Notes under the pieces: generated by a model
Told to the model about the DNA's origin: nothing
The model's input: the letters and a program-made list of their open reading frames with translations, nothing else
The model's database searches: none
Shown here: positions 6,901-15,806 of the stretch, one piece after another
Numbering within the stretch: position 1 is the stretch's first letter
Layout of the letters: the number at the start of each line of letters is the position of its first letter
Assembly (NCBI GenBank): GCA_039201605.1
Contig: JBCCRO010000023.1
Location: forward strand, 25,682 to 89,681
Direction of reading: 5' to 3'
DNA length: 64,000 nt
Origin: CADEDH01 sp039201605
GTDB taxonomy: Bacteria > Actinomycetota > Acidimicrobiia > Acidimicrobiales > SZUA-35
Program-made: the position numbers and the translations under genes

Positions 6901-9323
6901 CTGTTGGCGAACCGGGCCATCGACTCAGCCGCCGGGTCGACGTCGACGTCGCCGTCGACGGGAGCCGGGGTGGCCAGATTCACGAGGGCCGAGCCGGCGT
7001 TCAGGCCACCCGCTATGGCGCCGGCGACGTCGTCGCCCTCGATGGCGTCGATCGTGCGATCGACCGCTCCGATGACGCGGGCTCCTCCCCCCAGCACCTG
7101 GCCCACTCCGTCGTAGCCGAAGCCGGTGGCACCGGCGCCGACGGCGGTCACCGTGTTGACGACACCGCCGAGGATGTCGCCGTCGGAAAAGGCTACGCCG
7201 GCGTGGGCGCCGGCCTTCACCGCCAGAGCGACGTTGGCCGCCGACTTGGCCACTTCGGCGGTCGCATTAGCGGCGTTGGCGACGGTGTTGGCGCTGGAGA
7301 TTGCGTCGATCGATCGGCTGGTCTTGGCCAAGGCATCGGCGGCGGAGCTCGCCGTCGCCGCAGAGGCCGAGGTCGTGGCGGCCCAGGCTGCGGCCCCGGC
7401 GGCCACGGCGCCGAGCGCCCCCAAGCCGGCGCCGAGCCAGTCACCCTTGGTGGCGGCCATGGCGGCGTCCATGGCGGCGATGGCGGCGCCGAGCGGGGGG
7501 ATGTAGATGGAGATCGCCACCTTGGCCACCGTCATCACCGCCTGACCGAACCAGCCCTGCTTCTTCGGGATGCGTTCCACGACGAAGTCGTCGGTGGCAC
7601 CTTGGCCGTCGTTGACGAGGTGGAAGTAGCGCTTGCCCTTCCCTCGCCGCCAGTCCCGACTCTTGTGGTAGCCGGGGATGCCGACGTGTTCCAGGATCCA
7701 GTTGAACTCCTCACCCTGGATGTCGACGTCGAACTGCTCGGCCCGGACCTCGTCGGGCAACGTCGACAGCCACTGATGCGTCGTCATGGCCGGCTCGCCC
7801 GCCGTCGCCACCGTCGTCAGCCCGAGAACGGCTTGCTCGATGGCGGCCACCCGCTCGGCCACAGTCCCCGCCCGCTGCACATGGCTGAGCGCCTGGTAGA
7901 GACGCTGCTCGGTCAACTGGTGCGGGGGAATCGTCGAGGCGAGCAGTGCGACGAACTCGTTGACATCGAGCTCGGACGCCTCGGCCGCCAGCGCCTCGGG
8001 GTCGAGATCGGCGTCGATGTCGAAGCCCGGGGCCGAGACATCGCTGCCGGTGAGGTGGAGGGCGATCAGGCGGGCTTGGGCTTCGGCCTCCGCAGTGACG
8101 ACCCCCTGCTGGCGCCCCAGTTCGATCGAGGCGTCGAGCCCTCCCTCGCTGAAGGGGAGGCGGGCCTTCTGGACCGGTCGCGGGTTCTCGAGGACTTCGA
8201 CGAGGCGGTCGCGGCCCGCATCCCGCAGGTAGGCGAGCGCCCGTTCGCCGAGGTCGGGGTCGGGGACGCCGTCAGCCAGCGTGGTGCCGTCGCCGGGGAA
8301 GCCGAATCGCTTGGCCAGCTTGAAGAGCTGGTTCTGCATGACCCGGTTCCGGGCGACGTTCTCGGGGACGGCGGCCCGGCCCAGCAACACCGCCGGCAGC
8401 CAGTCGATGCCCTTGAACTCGGCATTGACGCGTGCGATCTCCTCGGCGATCTCCTCCGGCGTCCGCTCCTTGGTGCGGTATTTGGTCTCGTAGTCCTCGT
8501 CGCCGCCGCCCTTCTTCTGCTCGTACGCCTCCTGATAGGTGGTGAAGTCGAAGAGCTCACCGATCGTGGGCACGGCGCCCACCCTGGTGAGCTTCCGCTC
8601 GGCGATGAGTCGACCGCGAATCCAGTCGGCCATCCACGTGCCGTACTCGCTGGTGGGTAGCGGGACGCTGCGATACTCGACCCGGGTGCGGTCGTCCTCC
8701 CGGTCATGGGGAAACCGATCGACGTGAAACGCCTGCTGGGTCATGGCGTCGGCCGGATCGATCATGTCGAAGTACTCGCCGAGCTGCATCAGGTCCGCCT
8801 GGCGGGCGGCGTCTATGACCGACGGGCTGAGCGGTCGTTCGTCGATGACCATCGACAGGTACCAGCCGTCGAGTCGCTGGATGAGCGCGTCGAGCTCGGG
8901 GTCCTCGCCCGGCGGCGGCAGATCGGGAATGAAGTCGCGAATCGTGGTGTCGGGCCCGACGATGTCGTAGGCGGCCCAGTCGACCAGTGCGATCACGGCT
9001 TCGCCGGCCTCGATGTCGCCCGCCTCCACGTTGCGCAGCTGCTGCTCGACCTGCCAGCGTTCGACGCCGAGGTCCTGGGCGACCTGATCCACGTCGATGG
9101 TCAGCCCGTCCATGATGTCGGCCTGGTGGCGCAGCACGACGTCTCCGGTGTGCAGCTCCTCGCTCAACAACGACAGGGAGTCGCTTACGCCATAGATGTC
9201 GTCCATGGCGGCCGCTTCGAGCTGGGCGATCAGCTCATCGCGCAGCGACAGCGCCCGATCCGACCGCCCCCCGAACGAGGTCGCCAACGTTCGGGCGTTG
9301 TCGGTGTCCATCACCAGTTCCAT
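3993..9323 (-). CDS. 1776-aa giant modular protein, candidate type VII secreted effector
   Basis: The ATG at 9323 overlaps the stop of the upstream 242-aa gene (TGATG), so the two are translationally coupled. Visible layout: residues 1-90 helical hairpin; 90-330 head shared with the 429-aa paralog; 330-600 helical; about 600-700 hydrophobic Ala/Gly-rich stretch that could enter a membrane; about 625-905 several loose repeats built on a GD..GG...GA pattern; 1000-1150 helical, Gln/Ala-rich; 1250-1400 beta-rich; 1400-1500 Pro-rich linker; and a tail of about 140 residues shared with the paralog, containing a Gly-Asp run. This plan (small helical export domain, hydrophobic repeats, long cargo) recalls polymorphic or LXG-type toxins, but the conserved tail means the end is not a variable toxin domain. 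No catalytic motif was recognised. Effector status is inference. Confidence 0.8.
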   Translation of the reverse strand: MELVMDTDNARTLATSFGGRSDRALSLRDELIAQLEAAAMDDIYGVSDSLSLLSEELHTGDVVLRHQADIMDGLTIDVDQVAQDLGVERWQVEQQLRNVEAGDIEAGEAVIALVDWAAYDIVGPDTTIRDFIPDLPPPGEDPELDALIQRLDGWYLSMVIDERPLSPSVIDAARQADLMQLGEYFDMIDPADAMTQQAFHVDRFPHDREDDRTRVEYRSVPLPTSEYGTWMADWIRGRLIAERKLTRVGAVPTIGELFDFTTYQEAYEQKKGGGDEDYETKYRTKERTPEEIAEEIARVNAEFKGIDWLPAVLLGRAAVPENVARNRVMQNQLFKLAKRFGFPGDGTTLADGVPDPDLGERALAYLRDAGRDRLVEVLENPRPVQKARLPFSEGGLDASIELGRQQGVVTAEAEAQARLIALHLTGSDVSAPGFDIDADLDPEALAAEASELDVNEFVALLASTIPPHQLTEQRLYQALSHVQRAGTVAERVAAIEQAVLGLTTVATAGEPAMTTHQWLSTLPDEVRAEQFDVDIQGEEFNWILEHVGIPGYHKSRDWRRGKGKRYFHLVNDGQGATDDFVVERIPKKQGWFGQAVMTVAKVAISIYIPPLGAAIAAMDAAMAATKGDWLGAGLGALGAVAAGAAAWAATTSASAATASSAADALAKTSRSIDAISSANTVANAANATAEVAKSAANVALAVKAGAHAGVAFSDGDILGGVVNTVTAVGAGATGFGYDGVGQVLGGGARVIGAVDRTIDAIEGDDVAGAIAGGLNAGSALVNLATPAPVDGDVDVDPAAESMARFANSLDDLAGVVRTGGNVIGAIEDDAWGAVVGDALRFGSSTARLVGNPGGAVSGVDLDPGAGAASGDQPNLALDAAGWLDAAADLADSGVAFAEGDHLGGTALLASGTTGFVRDGSAIEANLERLDNLATLANKLMTAPPGMDHATAMGLLGAEMHQLLGSFAPAVEPRRTGSARQQLDAVRAERQGAEAGLRTLDGLLALDGTDGTVGALLGTMRTDMTDELERLRQEESRAIEFAHQERARLQAQAQAAAQAGVTTLPAGFTGRGVGGPPGGAERTPEEELTRQGQLKHLAAVEAHMFALRDQIHAAPAAEHGPLLREYEQYRLRREGLRLLLDDPSAGPEDFAQFDGTRHIIDSTTQGFEYYYDGGPGDLSGPHGPRTPVVLGPGSREGLMNAAEVQAALDELMAGGTPTAAIRLDEDGIPVDVGVPAVGYVPVNRTFTIDDLHLGRTVVGYDTRRNDDGTLTTTFTFNPFRIDGFKDVRVPSMAPSFVDEWMGADGLGPGAEREGGRPYLYEPFSWEVHYPDHGLELAPPGVPSHLPGPPRPVDGRRSGLDERPIIDAFAARDMGLTMAAPGATLRPSSFDSAATATVAAASGSVAAASGGLDGLPLMPAHLPTPPRPPHLPSPPRPVSQPPETAQPLRLSTEATTSGHQLAPTRQRAFLDSLEQELDDWTTDELTTRAVPEHLGAGERRTVETDHGHRYQLTPLGNGLVEVDYGNSRQIFQREGIRRAIDDLRADLDNPRLRGGAKRSRSGDLHDLEELMTVADAPPAPVSFRDEPVSTTERFTTLTNGYLETSTDDPNEFELVGSEVEGLGMRSRFGAFTGDTDDTGFSYAGSLAEFEFGQEQVKLLNGEVLLGSVRRNGVEISGANAGLTVAGATNQSRFGIDSGGVDEPEWGQGLTAGPGFGFTIERGDGDGDGRRNTRVNINVGGGNINRSWEVDETHYEGLMPGSRPFYFHPETGAFEPQPR

Positions 9324-10051
9324 CAGGCTCCCCTTCGGAGCGACCGCACGACGGTCGTCAGTCGATCGAGTTCGGCGCCGGTCCAGAGGCGTTCGATGTG
9401 GGCGTCGAGCTGCTCGACATCGGTCGGGTCGAGCGCGGCCGCTCCCACCTCGATGCCGCGGCGGAGCTCGGCATCGGCCCCGGCGAGTACGGCGTCGACG
9501 GCGGCCTGCGCCACCGGCCCGTGCCCCACCCGGCGGCGGATCTGCAGGGCGCCCGGCGTGGCTCCCCGCTCCCGCAGGTCGCGCCGCAGGTCACCGACGT
9601 CGATCTCCGACGGCGCCCCCTCGACGCCCGCCAGCTCGCACACCGTGCGCCTCAGGTCCGACCAGGCGGCGACCGATCGCTCGGTGACGACCGGGTAGCC
9701 GACGCCGTCGGGTGGGACGACGACGGGGTCGTGCCGATGCAGTACGCCGAGGGAGAGCCGGACGTGTCCCATCGTCGCCTCGGCGGCGTGGATCGCCGTC
9801 CGCATGGCCACCCAGCAGTGCGCCCGCCCGACCCGGTCGAGCCCCTCGAGTTCCCGGAGGGCGCGGCGGGCTTCGTTGAGGGTGAACACCGCCAACGGTC
9901 CCTCAGCCGCCAGGACGGCCCCGAGGACGGTGTGATCCAGCGCGTTGAGACGACAACCGGCGAGGAACCCGGCCCAGGCGAGGACCTCCGGCGGGAGCGC
10001 AGTCTCGGCCTCGCCGGGCGACGGTGCGGGGGGTCGGTGCTGGTTGCGCAT
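9323..10051 (-). CDS. 242-aa helical protein coupled to the giant gene, possible dedicated chaperone or adaptor
   Basis: I chose the ATG at 10051 because GAGGAG lies six bases upstream; a longer frame to 10516 would run through the divergent gene and is rejected. The product is helical, lacks signal and membrane segments, and is paralogous to the truncated gene at 3-767. Conserved blocks are HRHDPV, VVTERSVA, RRRVGH and RLWT. It is the first gene of the leftward run and its stop overlaps the giant's start. One-to-one coupling with a giant substrate suggests a cognate chaperone, targeting adaptor or immunity factor (inference). It does not look like EspG or a WXG100 protein, and the family is not recognised. 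Confidence 0.75.
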   Translation of the reverse strand: MRNQHRPPAPSPGEAETALPPEVLAWAGFLAGCRLNALDHTVLGAVLAAEGPLAVFTLNEARRALRELEGLDRVGRAHCWVAMRTAIHAAEATMGHVRLSLGVLHRHDPVVVPPDGVGYPVVTERSVAAWSDLRRTVCELAGVEGAPSEIDVGDLRRDLRERGATPGALQIRRRVGHGPVAQAAVDAVLAGADAELRRGIEVGAAALDPTDVEQLDAHIERLWTGAELDRLTTVVRSLRRGA

Positions 10052-10241
10052 GGGCTGCTCCTCGGTGGCGACTCGACGGTGGTTCAACCCCTCTTCGCAC
10101 TGACGGGACGATCCGGTTCGCCCTCCCGACGCAAACCCGAGGCGGCGGCCGACCGGACGCGAACCGGGCCCCGGGCCGGCCACGTACAGCACCCAACGAA
10201 CGCAGAACGACTGTCCGCACCGGCTCCAGGAGGGCTTCCCG
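10052..10241. promoter_or_regulatory. Divergent control region of the secretion locus
   Basis: These 190 bases separate the leftward substrate operon (start 10051) from the rightward ATPase operon (start 10242), so promoters for both must lie here or close by. A GGAGG ribosome site precedes the rightward ATG. I see no confident -35/-10 pair and no strong palindrome. Confidence 0.4.
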
Positions 10242-11249
10242 ATGGCTGACATCCGCACCCAGCTCACCCCAACATGGCTCGAGGAGATTGGCGCCGGCTT
10301 CCCCCCGGGCAGCGTCGGCCAGCGCCTCCAGGCCATCGCCCGCGCCGAGGGTCGGCTGCCCCCGGTCGAGATCGTCGAGCAGCACGGTGAGGCGCTCCTG
10401 TCGAGCCTGCAACTCGATGCCACCATCGCCTTCAGCGAGTTTCTCGCTGGCAACGCCTTCACCGATGCCGAGCGCGACGACCTCCGCACCACGCTGCGGA
10501 TGGACTTCGTCGCCAACCCGTTTCCCTCGCTGGCGGCGCTCAGTCAGGTGGTCGGCGCCTTTGTCCAGATCCCGGCCATGGAGCCCGAGCGTCGGGCGAT
10601 GGAACGCCTCGGCGCCCAGGCCGCCACGAAGTTCACCGAGCGCCGGGCCGGTACCACCACGTCGGTGACGGCGCTGATCGAGCGCTACAACCCGGTCGTC
10701 CACATCGACGACGACGAGCTGATCATCACCGCCGACGCCCTCGACGCCTACTGGTCGCTCTACGACACGATCGCCGAGATCACGGGCGTCGATCCCTCGA
10801 CCTCGGAGGACCAGGTGGCGCTGTCGGCTCAGCTGTCGACCGTCTACAGCAACTGGCCCCGGCGCATCCGCTCCGAGACCGCCTACGCCAGGGGCCGCTG
10901 GGTGGCGCTTCGGGCCTCGATCCGGGCGATGGACGACGACCGGTACGACGAGTTCGTCGATCACCTCACCTCCGAGGTCACCGACCCCACCGGGGTCGCC
11001 GCCGCCGTGACCGGCTTCGGCATGGCCGCCGGCGCCGCCGCAACCGCCCGCCGGATCAGCCGGCGCCTGGTAGCGGCCGCCACCGAGACCGGGCCCGCCA
11101 CCGGCACCCCCACCGGGACGACCGCCGACAACGGCACCACCGCCGCCGTCGATGACGGCACCGCCACCACCGACACCGCCAACGAAGGCGCTGACGGGTC
11201 GACCCCGGCCCACGCAACGGTTGGCGCGCCGCCGGAGGCATCCCGGTGA
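10242..11249 (+). CDS. 335-aa protein of unknown function, first gene of the ATPase operon
   Basis: The ATG follows CCAGGAGGGCTTCCCG, a good ribosome site. Residues 1-255 are mainly helical and charged; residues 255-280 form an Ala/Gly-rich stretch that is only marginally hydrophobic. The last ~55 residues are Thr/Ala/Gly/Asp-rich and probably disordered. The stop overlaps the GTG of the EssC-type ATPase gene (GTGA at 11246-11249), so the products are probably made in similar amounts. I recognise no domain. Position suggests a cytoplasmic or peripheral partner of the ATPase, possibly occupying the place of EssB or EccB, but no similarity to either is visible. Confidence 0.7.
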   Translation: MADIRTQLTPTWLEEIGAGFPPGSVGQRLQAIARAEGRLPPVEIVEQHGEALLSSLQLDATIAFSEFLAGNAFTDAERDDLRTTLRMDFVANPFPSLAALSQVVGAFVQIPAMEPERRAMERLGAQAATKFTERRAGTTTSVTALIERYNPVVHIDDDELIITADALDAYWSLYDTIAEITGVDPSTSEDQVALSAQLSTVYSNWPRRIRSETAYARGRWVALRASIRAMDDDRYDEFVDHLTSEVTDPTGVAAAVTGFGMAAGAAATARRISRRLVAAATETGPATGTPTGTTADNGTTAAVDDGTATTDTANEGADGSTPAHATVGAPPEASR

Positions 11250-14200
11250 GGCTCACGATCGCCGCCGGCTCCCAGTCGGCCGACTACAACGTCACGCTCC
11301 TCGCCGAGGACGTGACCCTGGCCGACCTGTTCCACGAGGTCGGCCTCGATCCCGCCCCGGCCACGGTCGTCATCGACGGCCGCCAACGACCGACCACCGA
11401 ACCCATCCGGGTCTCGGGCCTGACCGACGGCTCGGTCATCGATCTCGACCGCACGGCGGAATGCGGGGGTGGCGATCGCCGGGGCCGTCCCCCGGCCGCC
11501 CACCTGCTGAAGGTGGCCGGTCACGGCACCGGCGACGCCCTCCCCCTCACCGCCGGGGTCTACGACCTCGGCACCCGGGCCCAGGACGGCACCGGGCTCA
11601 CCCGAGGGCCGCTGACCGACGCCACCGTGCGCCTGCGGGTCACCCCCGACGGCAGCGCCACCGTCAGCCCGCTCACCGAACGGCCCACGATCGTGGCCGG
11701 CCACCCGGTGATGGCCGACGACCACGACCTCGGCGACCGCCTCCTCACCGTGACCGACGGCGACGGCATCCCCTCGATCTTCGCCGTCAGGCCCGAGCGC
11801 CGCCGCGGCGTGCAACGGGTGGTGAGCAGTCGTCCCGGTCGGGTCACCGTGCTCCGACCCCCTCGGCGCCTGCCCCCGATGCCCTCGACCACGGTGCCCG
11901 TCCCCGACGCCCCGGCCGCCATCCGCGACATGCAGCCCCTGAGCGTGATGGCCATGCTCGGGCCGATCCCGGCGGCCGTCGCCATGGCGTTCCTCTTCAA
12001 CAACAACCGCATGCTGCTCATGGCCGCCTTCAGCCCGCTGCTGGTCATCGGCCGATGGCTCGAGGGCAAGCGCCGGGTCCGCAAGGGTCGGATCCGACTG
12101 GAGGCCGAGCTGGCCGCCAACGCCGAAACGCTGTCCGACACGCTCCACCAGTCGGGCGATCGGGTGGCCACCCACCTGCTGGCGGCCCAGCCCCACCTCG
12201 GCGAACTCGTCTCGCGGGTGGAGCTGAACGACCCCCGGATCTGGGAGCGACGCTGTCACCACGGCGACTTCCTACACGCCACGCTCGGCTACGGCTCGAT
12301 CCCCTACCCGGTCGAGACCGACGGCAAGCCCTACGGCCCCCTGATCGACGTGCTGGCCAACGCCCGCCTCCACGAGGTACCCCTCACCCTGCCCCTCAAT
12401 CAGCTCACCGCGCTCGGCGTGGCTGGCGAGGCGAGGGCGACGTGCGCCCTGGCCCGGGCCGTCCTGCTGGAGGCGGCCGTCCTCCACGGCCCGGCCGACG
12501 TGCAGGTGTCGGTGATCTCCGAACGTCCCGAGGAGTGGGCCTGGATCAAGTGGCTGCCCCACGCCGCCGACGACCAGGGCACCATCCGGGTCGCCACCGA
12601 CCACGAGTCGGCCGTCGCCCTGATCGACGAGCTCACCCCGGTGGAACAGCCCGGCCGCCGCTCCCCCTTCGCCGATGACGACGCGGGCGCCTCGCCGGTG
12701 TCGCTCCTCATCCTCGACGGCGACGGCGCCATCGACACCCACACCATCCGCGTCGCCGACGCCGTGTTCGCCAACCGGGACCTCCGGGTCGTCGTCATCG
12801 GTTCCGATCCCGAGCAGCTGCCCTCCTACTGCGCCGCCATCGCCGTGGCCGACGGCGGCGGGCGGGTGACGGTCACCGATCCGTCCGGAGCCAGCCCCGA
12901 CGCCAATGGCGTCGCCGTCATGTGCGACGTCGCCACCGCCGAACACGCCGCCCGCCGTCTCGGTCGCCTCGACGACCCCGAGCGGGCCTCGGCCTCGGGC
13001 GGCATCCCCACCTACACCTCGCTCGAGGAGCTGTTGAGCAGTGAGGATCTCACCGCCGACGACGTGATCGAGCGATGGGACGCCCACAAGACCCATCCCA
13101 AGAGGACCAAGCGGCTCGACGCCGTGGTCGGGGTGACCCAGGACGGCCCGTTCTCGATCGACATCGTCAAAGACGGCCCCCACGCCGTGGTGGCCGGCAC
13201 CACCGGCTCCGGCAAATCCGAGCTGTTGCGCAGCTGGGTCGCAGCGCTGGCCAGCTCGGTCGGACCCGACCGGGTCAACTTCGTCCTCGTCGACTTCAAG
13301 GGCGGCGGCGCCTTCGACGCCTGCAACGACTTCCCTCACACCGTCGGCGTCGTCACCGACCTCGACGAGCACCTGTCGGCTCGGGCTCTGCGCTGCCTCA
13401 AGGCCGAGCTCCACTACCGCGAGGTGCGCCTGCGGGAGGCCGCCGCCAGCAACATCGAGGAGTATTGGGAGGCCCGACCGGACCAGCCCCTCCCCCGGCT
13501 GATGCTGATCGTGGACGAGTTCGCCACCCTGGCCCAGGAGCTGCCCGAATTCCTCCAATCGCTGGTCGACGTGGCCCAGCGGGGCCGGAGCCTCGGCATC
13601 CACATGATCCTGGCCACCCAACGGCCCAGCGGCGTGCTCGACGCCAAGATCAAGGCCAACACCAACCTGCGGATCGCCCTCCGGGTCCAGGACGACGCCG
13701 ACTCGGCCGACGTGATCGGCACCAACGCCGCCGCCCGCATCGACCGTCGCACCCCGGGCCGGGCCATGGCCCGCCTCGGTGCCGCCGAGATCGTGGCCTT
13801 CCAGTCGGCCCTGGTCACGGTGGCCACCGACCGGACCCTGTGGCACTCGATCGACGTCGTCCCCTTCGGGATCGGCGAGCAGGCCCGCTCCCGCAGCACC
13901 GCCGCCACCGACGACGACGCCCCCACCGACCTCGAACAGCTGGTCACCGCAGCCCGCCAGGCCCACACCGCCCTCGGTCTGCCTCCGTGCCGGGTGCCGT
14001 GGCCCGATCCCCTGCCGGAGGCGATGGCCATCGCCGATCTCCCGGCCCCCACCGGCGAGGCGGCCGACACCGACGACGCCGGGTGGGCCGCCGTCATCGG
14101 CCTGGCCGACCTGCCCGACGAGCAACGTCAGGCCCACCACCGTTTCGACGCCACCGACGGCCACCTCCTGGTGTACGGGGCCGAGTCGTCGACCAACACC

Positions 14201-15721
14201 GGCACCCTGGGCACGATCGCCGTCCGCCTGTGCGAGCAGCTCCCGCCCCGGCGACTCCACGTCTACGCCATCGACTTCGGCAGCGGCGGCCTGTCGCCCC
14301 TGGCCGAGCTCGACCACGTCGCCACCTGGGTGTCGAGCACCGACGCCGAACGCCTCCTGCGGGTGGTGAACCGACTGGAACAGGAGATCGAGGATCGGCG
14401 CTCGTACCTGGCATCGAAGGGTGCGACCGGCATCGGGCCCGACGACGACCTGCCTCTCGTGCTGGTGTTGATCGACAACTTCAGCTCCCTGGTCAGCGCC
14501 TGCGAGGAGTCGGGCCGGCTCGAACTCCCGGGACGGATCGGCTCGATCCTGCGCGACGGCGCCGACCTCGGCGTGATCGTGGTGGCGACCAGCGGCGGCG
14601 AGCGGGGCATCCCCCATCGCATCGCCGGTCAGGTGACCCGCAAGCTCGTGTTCCGACTGGCCGACCCCGGCGGTTACAGCAACTTCGGCCTCCGACCCCG
14701 CGAGGTGCCGGAGCTGGGCCCGGGGCGCGGCATCGAGGCCTCGGAAGGGGTGGAGGTCCAGATCGCCCAGCCGTCATCGGATGGCCTCGGGGCCGACGTG
14801 GCCCGCATCGCCGAACGGTGGCTCGACGACGAGGGCGTCGGCGGGCCCGAGCCGGTCGAGGTCCTGCCCGACCTGGTGCCGCTGGCCGAGGTGGTCGACG
14901 CCTCGTCGGCCTCGCCCGACCGCTGGCGGCTGTCCTTTGCCCGGGGTCACAACACCCTCGGCCCCGCCGGCTTCGCCCTGCGCCGGGGTCAGCACGCCGT
15001 GATCGCCGGTCCCTCCGGCTCGGGGCGCAGCACGGCGCTGCGGTCGTTGGCCGCCGCCGCCCGGGCCTCCGATCCCCGCTGCACGATCCTGGCCGTCGGC
15101 TTCGACGGCCCTCCGACCCCCGGGGTGCGAGGCGTCGAAGCCGTCGACGATGTGGACCTCCTCGACCTCGAACACCTGGCGGGACGGACCCTGATCCTCG
15201 TCGACGACGCCGACCGCATCGACCCGGAGCTGATCCGGGCGGTGCAGACCGTCATCGAGGCCAAGCGCAGCGACGTCCACATCATCGCCGCCTCCACCCC
15301 GGACGACATGGCCTCGTTCCAGTCGTGGACGAAGCCGTTGCGGGCCACCCGGATCGGTCTGCTCCTGCAGCCCCACCGCGATGACGGCGAGGTGCTCAAG
15401 ACCAGCCTCCCGCTGCGCGGCGCCTCCGACTATCCGCCGGGCCGGGGCTTCATGGTCAACGCCGGTATCCCCGAGCTGGCCCAGGTCGGCACCGGCGGCA
15501 TCACGGCCGGTGTCGCCGAAGACGGTGCCGACCACGGTGCCGACGGCGAGGCCGGCATCGCCGACGCCCCAGGTGCGGGCACGTCGGTCGGCCACGGTGT
15601 CGCCGCCGCCGGGTCGCCCCGGCTGCCGGCACCCGAGCATCGTCGAGGCCCGGCTCGTCGGGGCGCGAGCAAGGCTCGACCGCTCAGCGACTTCGGTCCC
15701 TCGGGCGGCGCCGGCCGCTGA
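11246..15721 (+). CDS. EssC/EccC-type FtsK-SpoIIIE ATPase of a type VII secretion system
   Basis: This is the motor that drives type VII export through the inner membrane. Length (1491 aa) matches EssC. Order: about 1-220 two beta-rich FHA-like domains, as in EssC; about 233-272 two closely spaced membrane helices (from LSVMAMLGPIPAAVAMAF); then three FtsK-like ATPase domains. Domain 1 is canonical, with Walker A GTTGSGKSE near 652 and Walker B LMLIVDEFA near 752. Domain 2 is degenerate, with no lysine (GAESSTNTG near 976). Domain 3 has GPSGSGRST near 1253, with Arg in place of the Walker Lys, and LILVDDAD near 1316. One active and two weakened domains fit the family pattern. GTG start overlaps the upstream stop. 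The C-terminal ~90 residues are Gly/Ala-rich. Confidence 0.93.
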   Translation: MRLTIAAGSQSADYNVTLLAEDVTLADLFHEVGLDPAPATVVIDGRQRPTTEPIRVSGLTDGSVIDLDRTAECGGGDRRGRPPAAHLLKVAGHGTGDALPLTAGVYDLGTRAQDGTGLTRGPLTDATVRLRVTPDGSATVSPLTERPTIVAGHPVMADDHDLGDRLLTVTDGDGIPSIFAVRPERRRGVQRVVSSRPGRVTVLRPPRRLPPMPSTTVPVPDAPAAIRDMQPLSVMAMLGPIPAAVAMAFLFNNNRMLLMAAFSPLLVIGRWLEGKRRVRKGRIRLEAELAANAETLSDTLHQSGDRVATHLLAAQPHLGELVSRVELNDPRIWERRCHHGDFLHATLGYGSIPYPVETDGKPYGPLIDVLANARLHEVPLTLPLNQLTALGVAGEARATCALARAVLLEAAVLHGPADVQVSVISERPEEWAWIKWLPHAADDQGTIRVATDHESAVALIDELTPVEQPGRRSPFADDDAGASPVSLLILDGDGAIDTHTIRVADAVFANRDLRVVVIGSDPEQLPSYCAAIAVADGGGRVTVTDPSGASPDANGVAVMCDVATAEHAARRLGRLDDPERASASGGIPTYTSLEELLSSEDLTADDVIERWDAHKTHPKRTKRLDAVVGVTQDGPFSIDIVKDGPHAVVAGTTGSGKSELLRSWVAALASSVGPDRVNFVLVDFKGGGAFDACNDFPHTVGVVTDLDEHLSARALRCLKAELHYREVRLREAAASNIEEYWEARPDQPLPRLMLIVDEFATLAQELPEFLQSLVDVAQRGRSLGIHMILATQRPSGVLDAKIKANTNLRIALRVQDDADSADVIGTNAAARIDRRTPGRAMARLGAAEIVAFQSALVTVATDRTLWHSIDVVPFGIGEQARSRSTAATDDDAPTDLEQLVTAARQAHTALGLPPCRVPWPDPLPEAMAIADLPAPTGEAADTDDAGWAAVIGLADLPDEQRQAHHRFDATDGHLLVYGAESSTNTGTLGTIAVRLCEQLPPRRLHVYAIDFGSGGLSPLAELDHVATWVSSTDAERLLRVVNRLEQEIEDRRSYLASKGATGIGPDDDLPLVLVLIDNFSSLVSACEESGRLELPGRIGSILRDGADLGVIVVATSGGERGIPHRIAGQVTRKLVFRLADPGGYSNFGLRPREVPELGPGRGIEASEGVEVQIAQPSSDGLGADVARIAERWLDDEGVGGPEPVEVLPDLVPLAEVVDASSASPDRWRLSFARGHNTLGPAGFALRRGQHAVIAGPSGSGRSTALRSLAAAARASDPRCTILAVGFDGPPTPGVRGVEAVDDVDLLDLEHLAGRTLILVDDADRIDPELIRAVQTVIEAKRSDVHIIAASTPDDMASFQSWTKPLRATRIGLLLQPHRDDGEVLKTSLPLRGASDYPPGRGFMVNAGIPELAQVGTGGITAGVAEDGADHGADGEAGIADAPGAGTSVGHGVAAAGSPRLPAPEHRRGPARRGASKARPLSDFGPSGGAGR

Positions 15722-15806
15722 GGTGACGCCCGGCGCGAACCGATCCGCCAACTCGACACGTACCGCCGACAAGGACACCCACCGCCCGTACCGAAGAGGG
15801 GCCCGC

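Noticed and set aside
5295..8660. Very long open frame on the plus strand opposite the giant gene (also 2123-3931, and 12272-14617 minus opposite the ATPase gene)
   Set aside because: In GC-rich DNA the opposite strand of a long gene is often open. These products are low-complexity, lack domains and have codon-position patterns of antisense frames.
4099..9300. Nuclease, ADP-ribosyltransferase or deaminase toxin domain in the giant
   Set aside because: I looked for HxxE, HNH, R-S-E and C-H-E type motifs near the ends and saw no convincing set. Effector activity is left open.
9323..10516. Longer version of the 242-aa gene starting at 10516
   Set aside because: It runs through the well-supported divergent gene at 10242-11249, and the ATG at 10051 has a good GAGGAG site.
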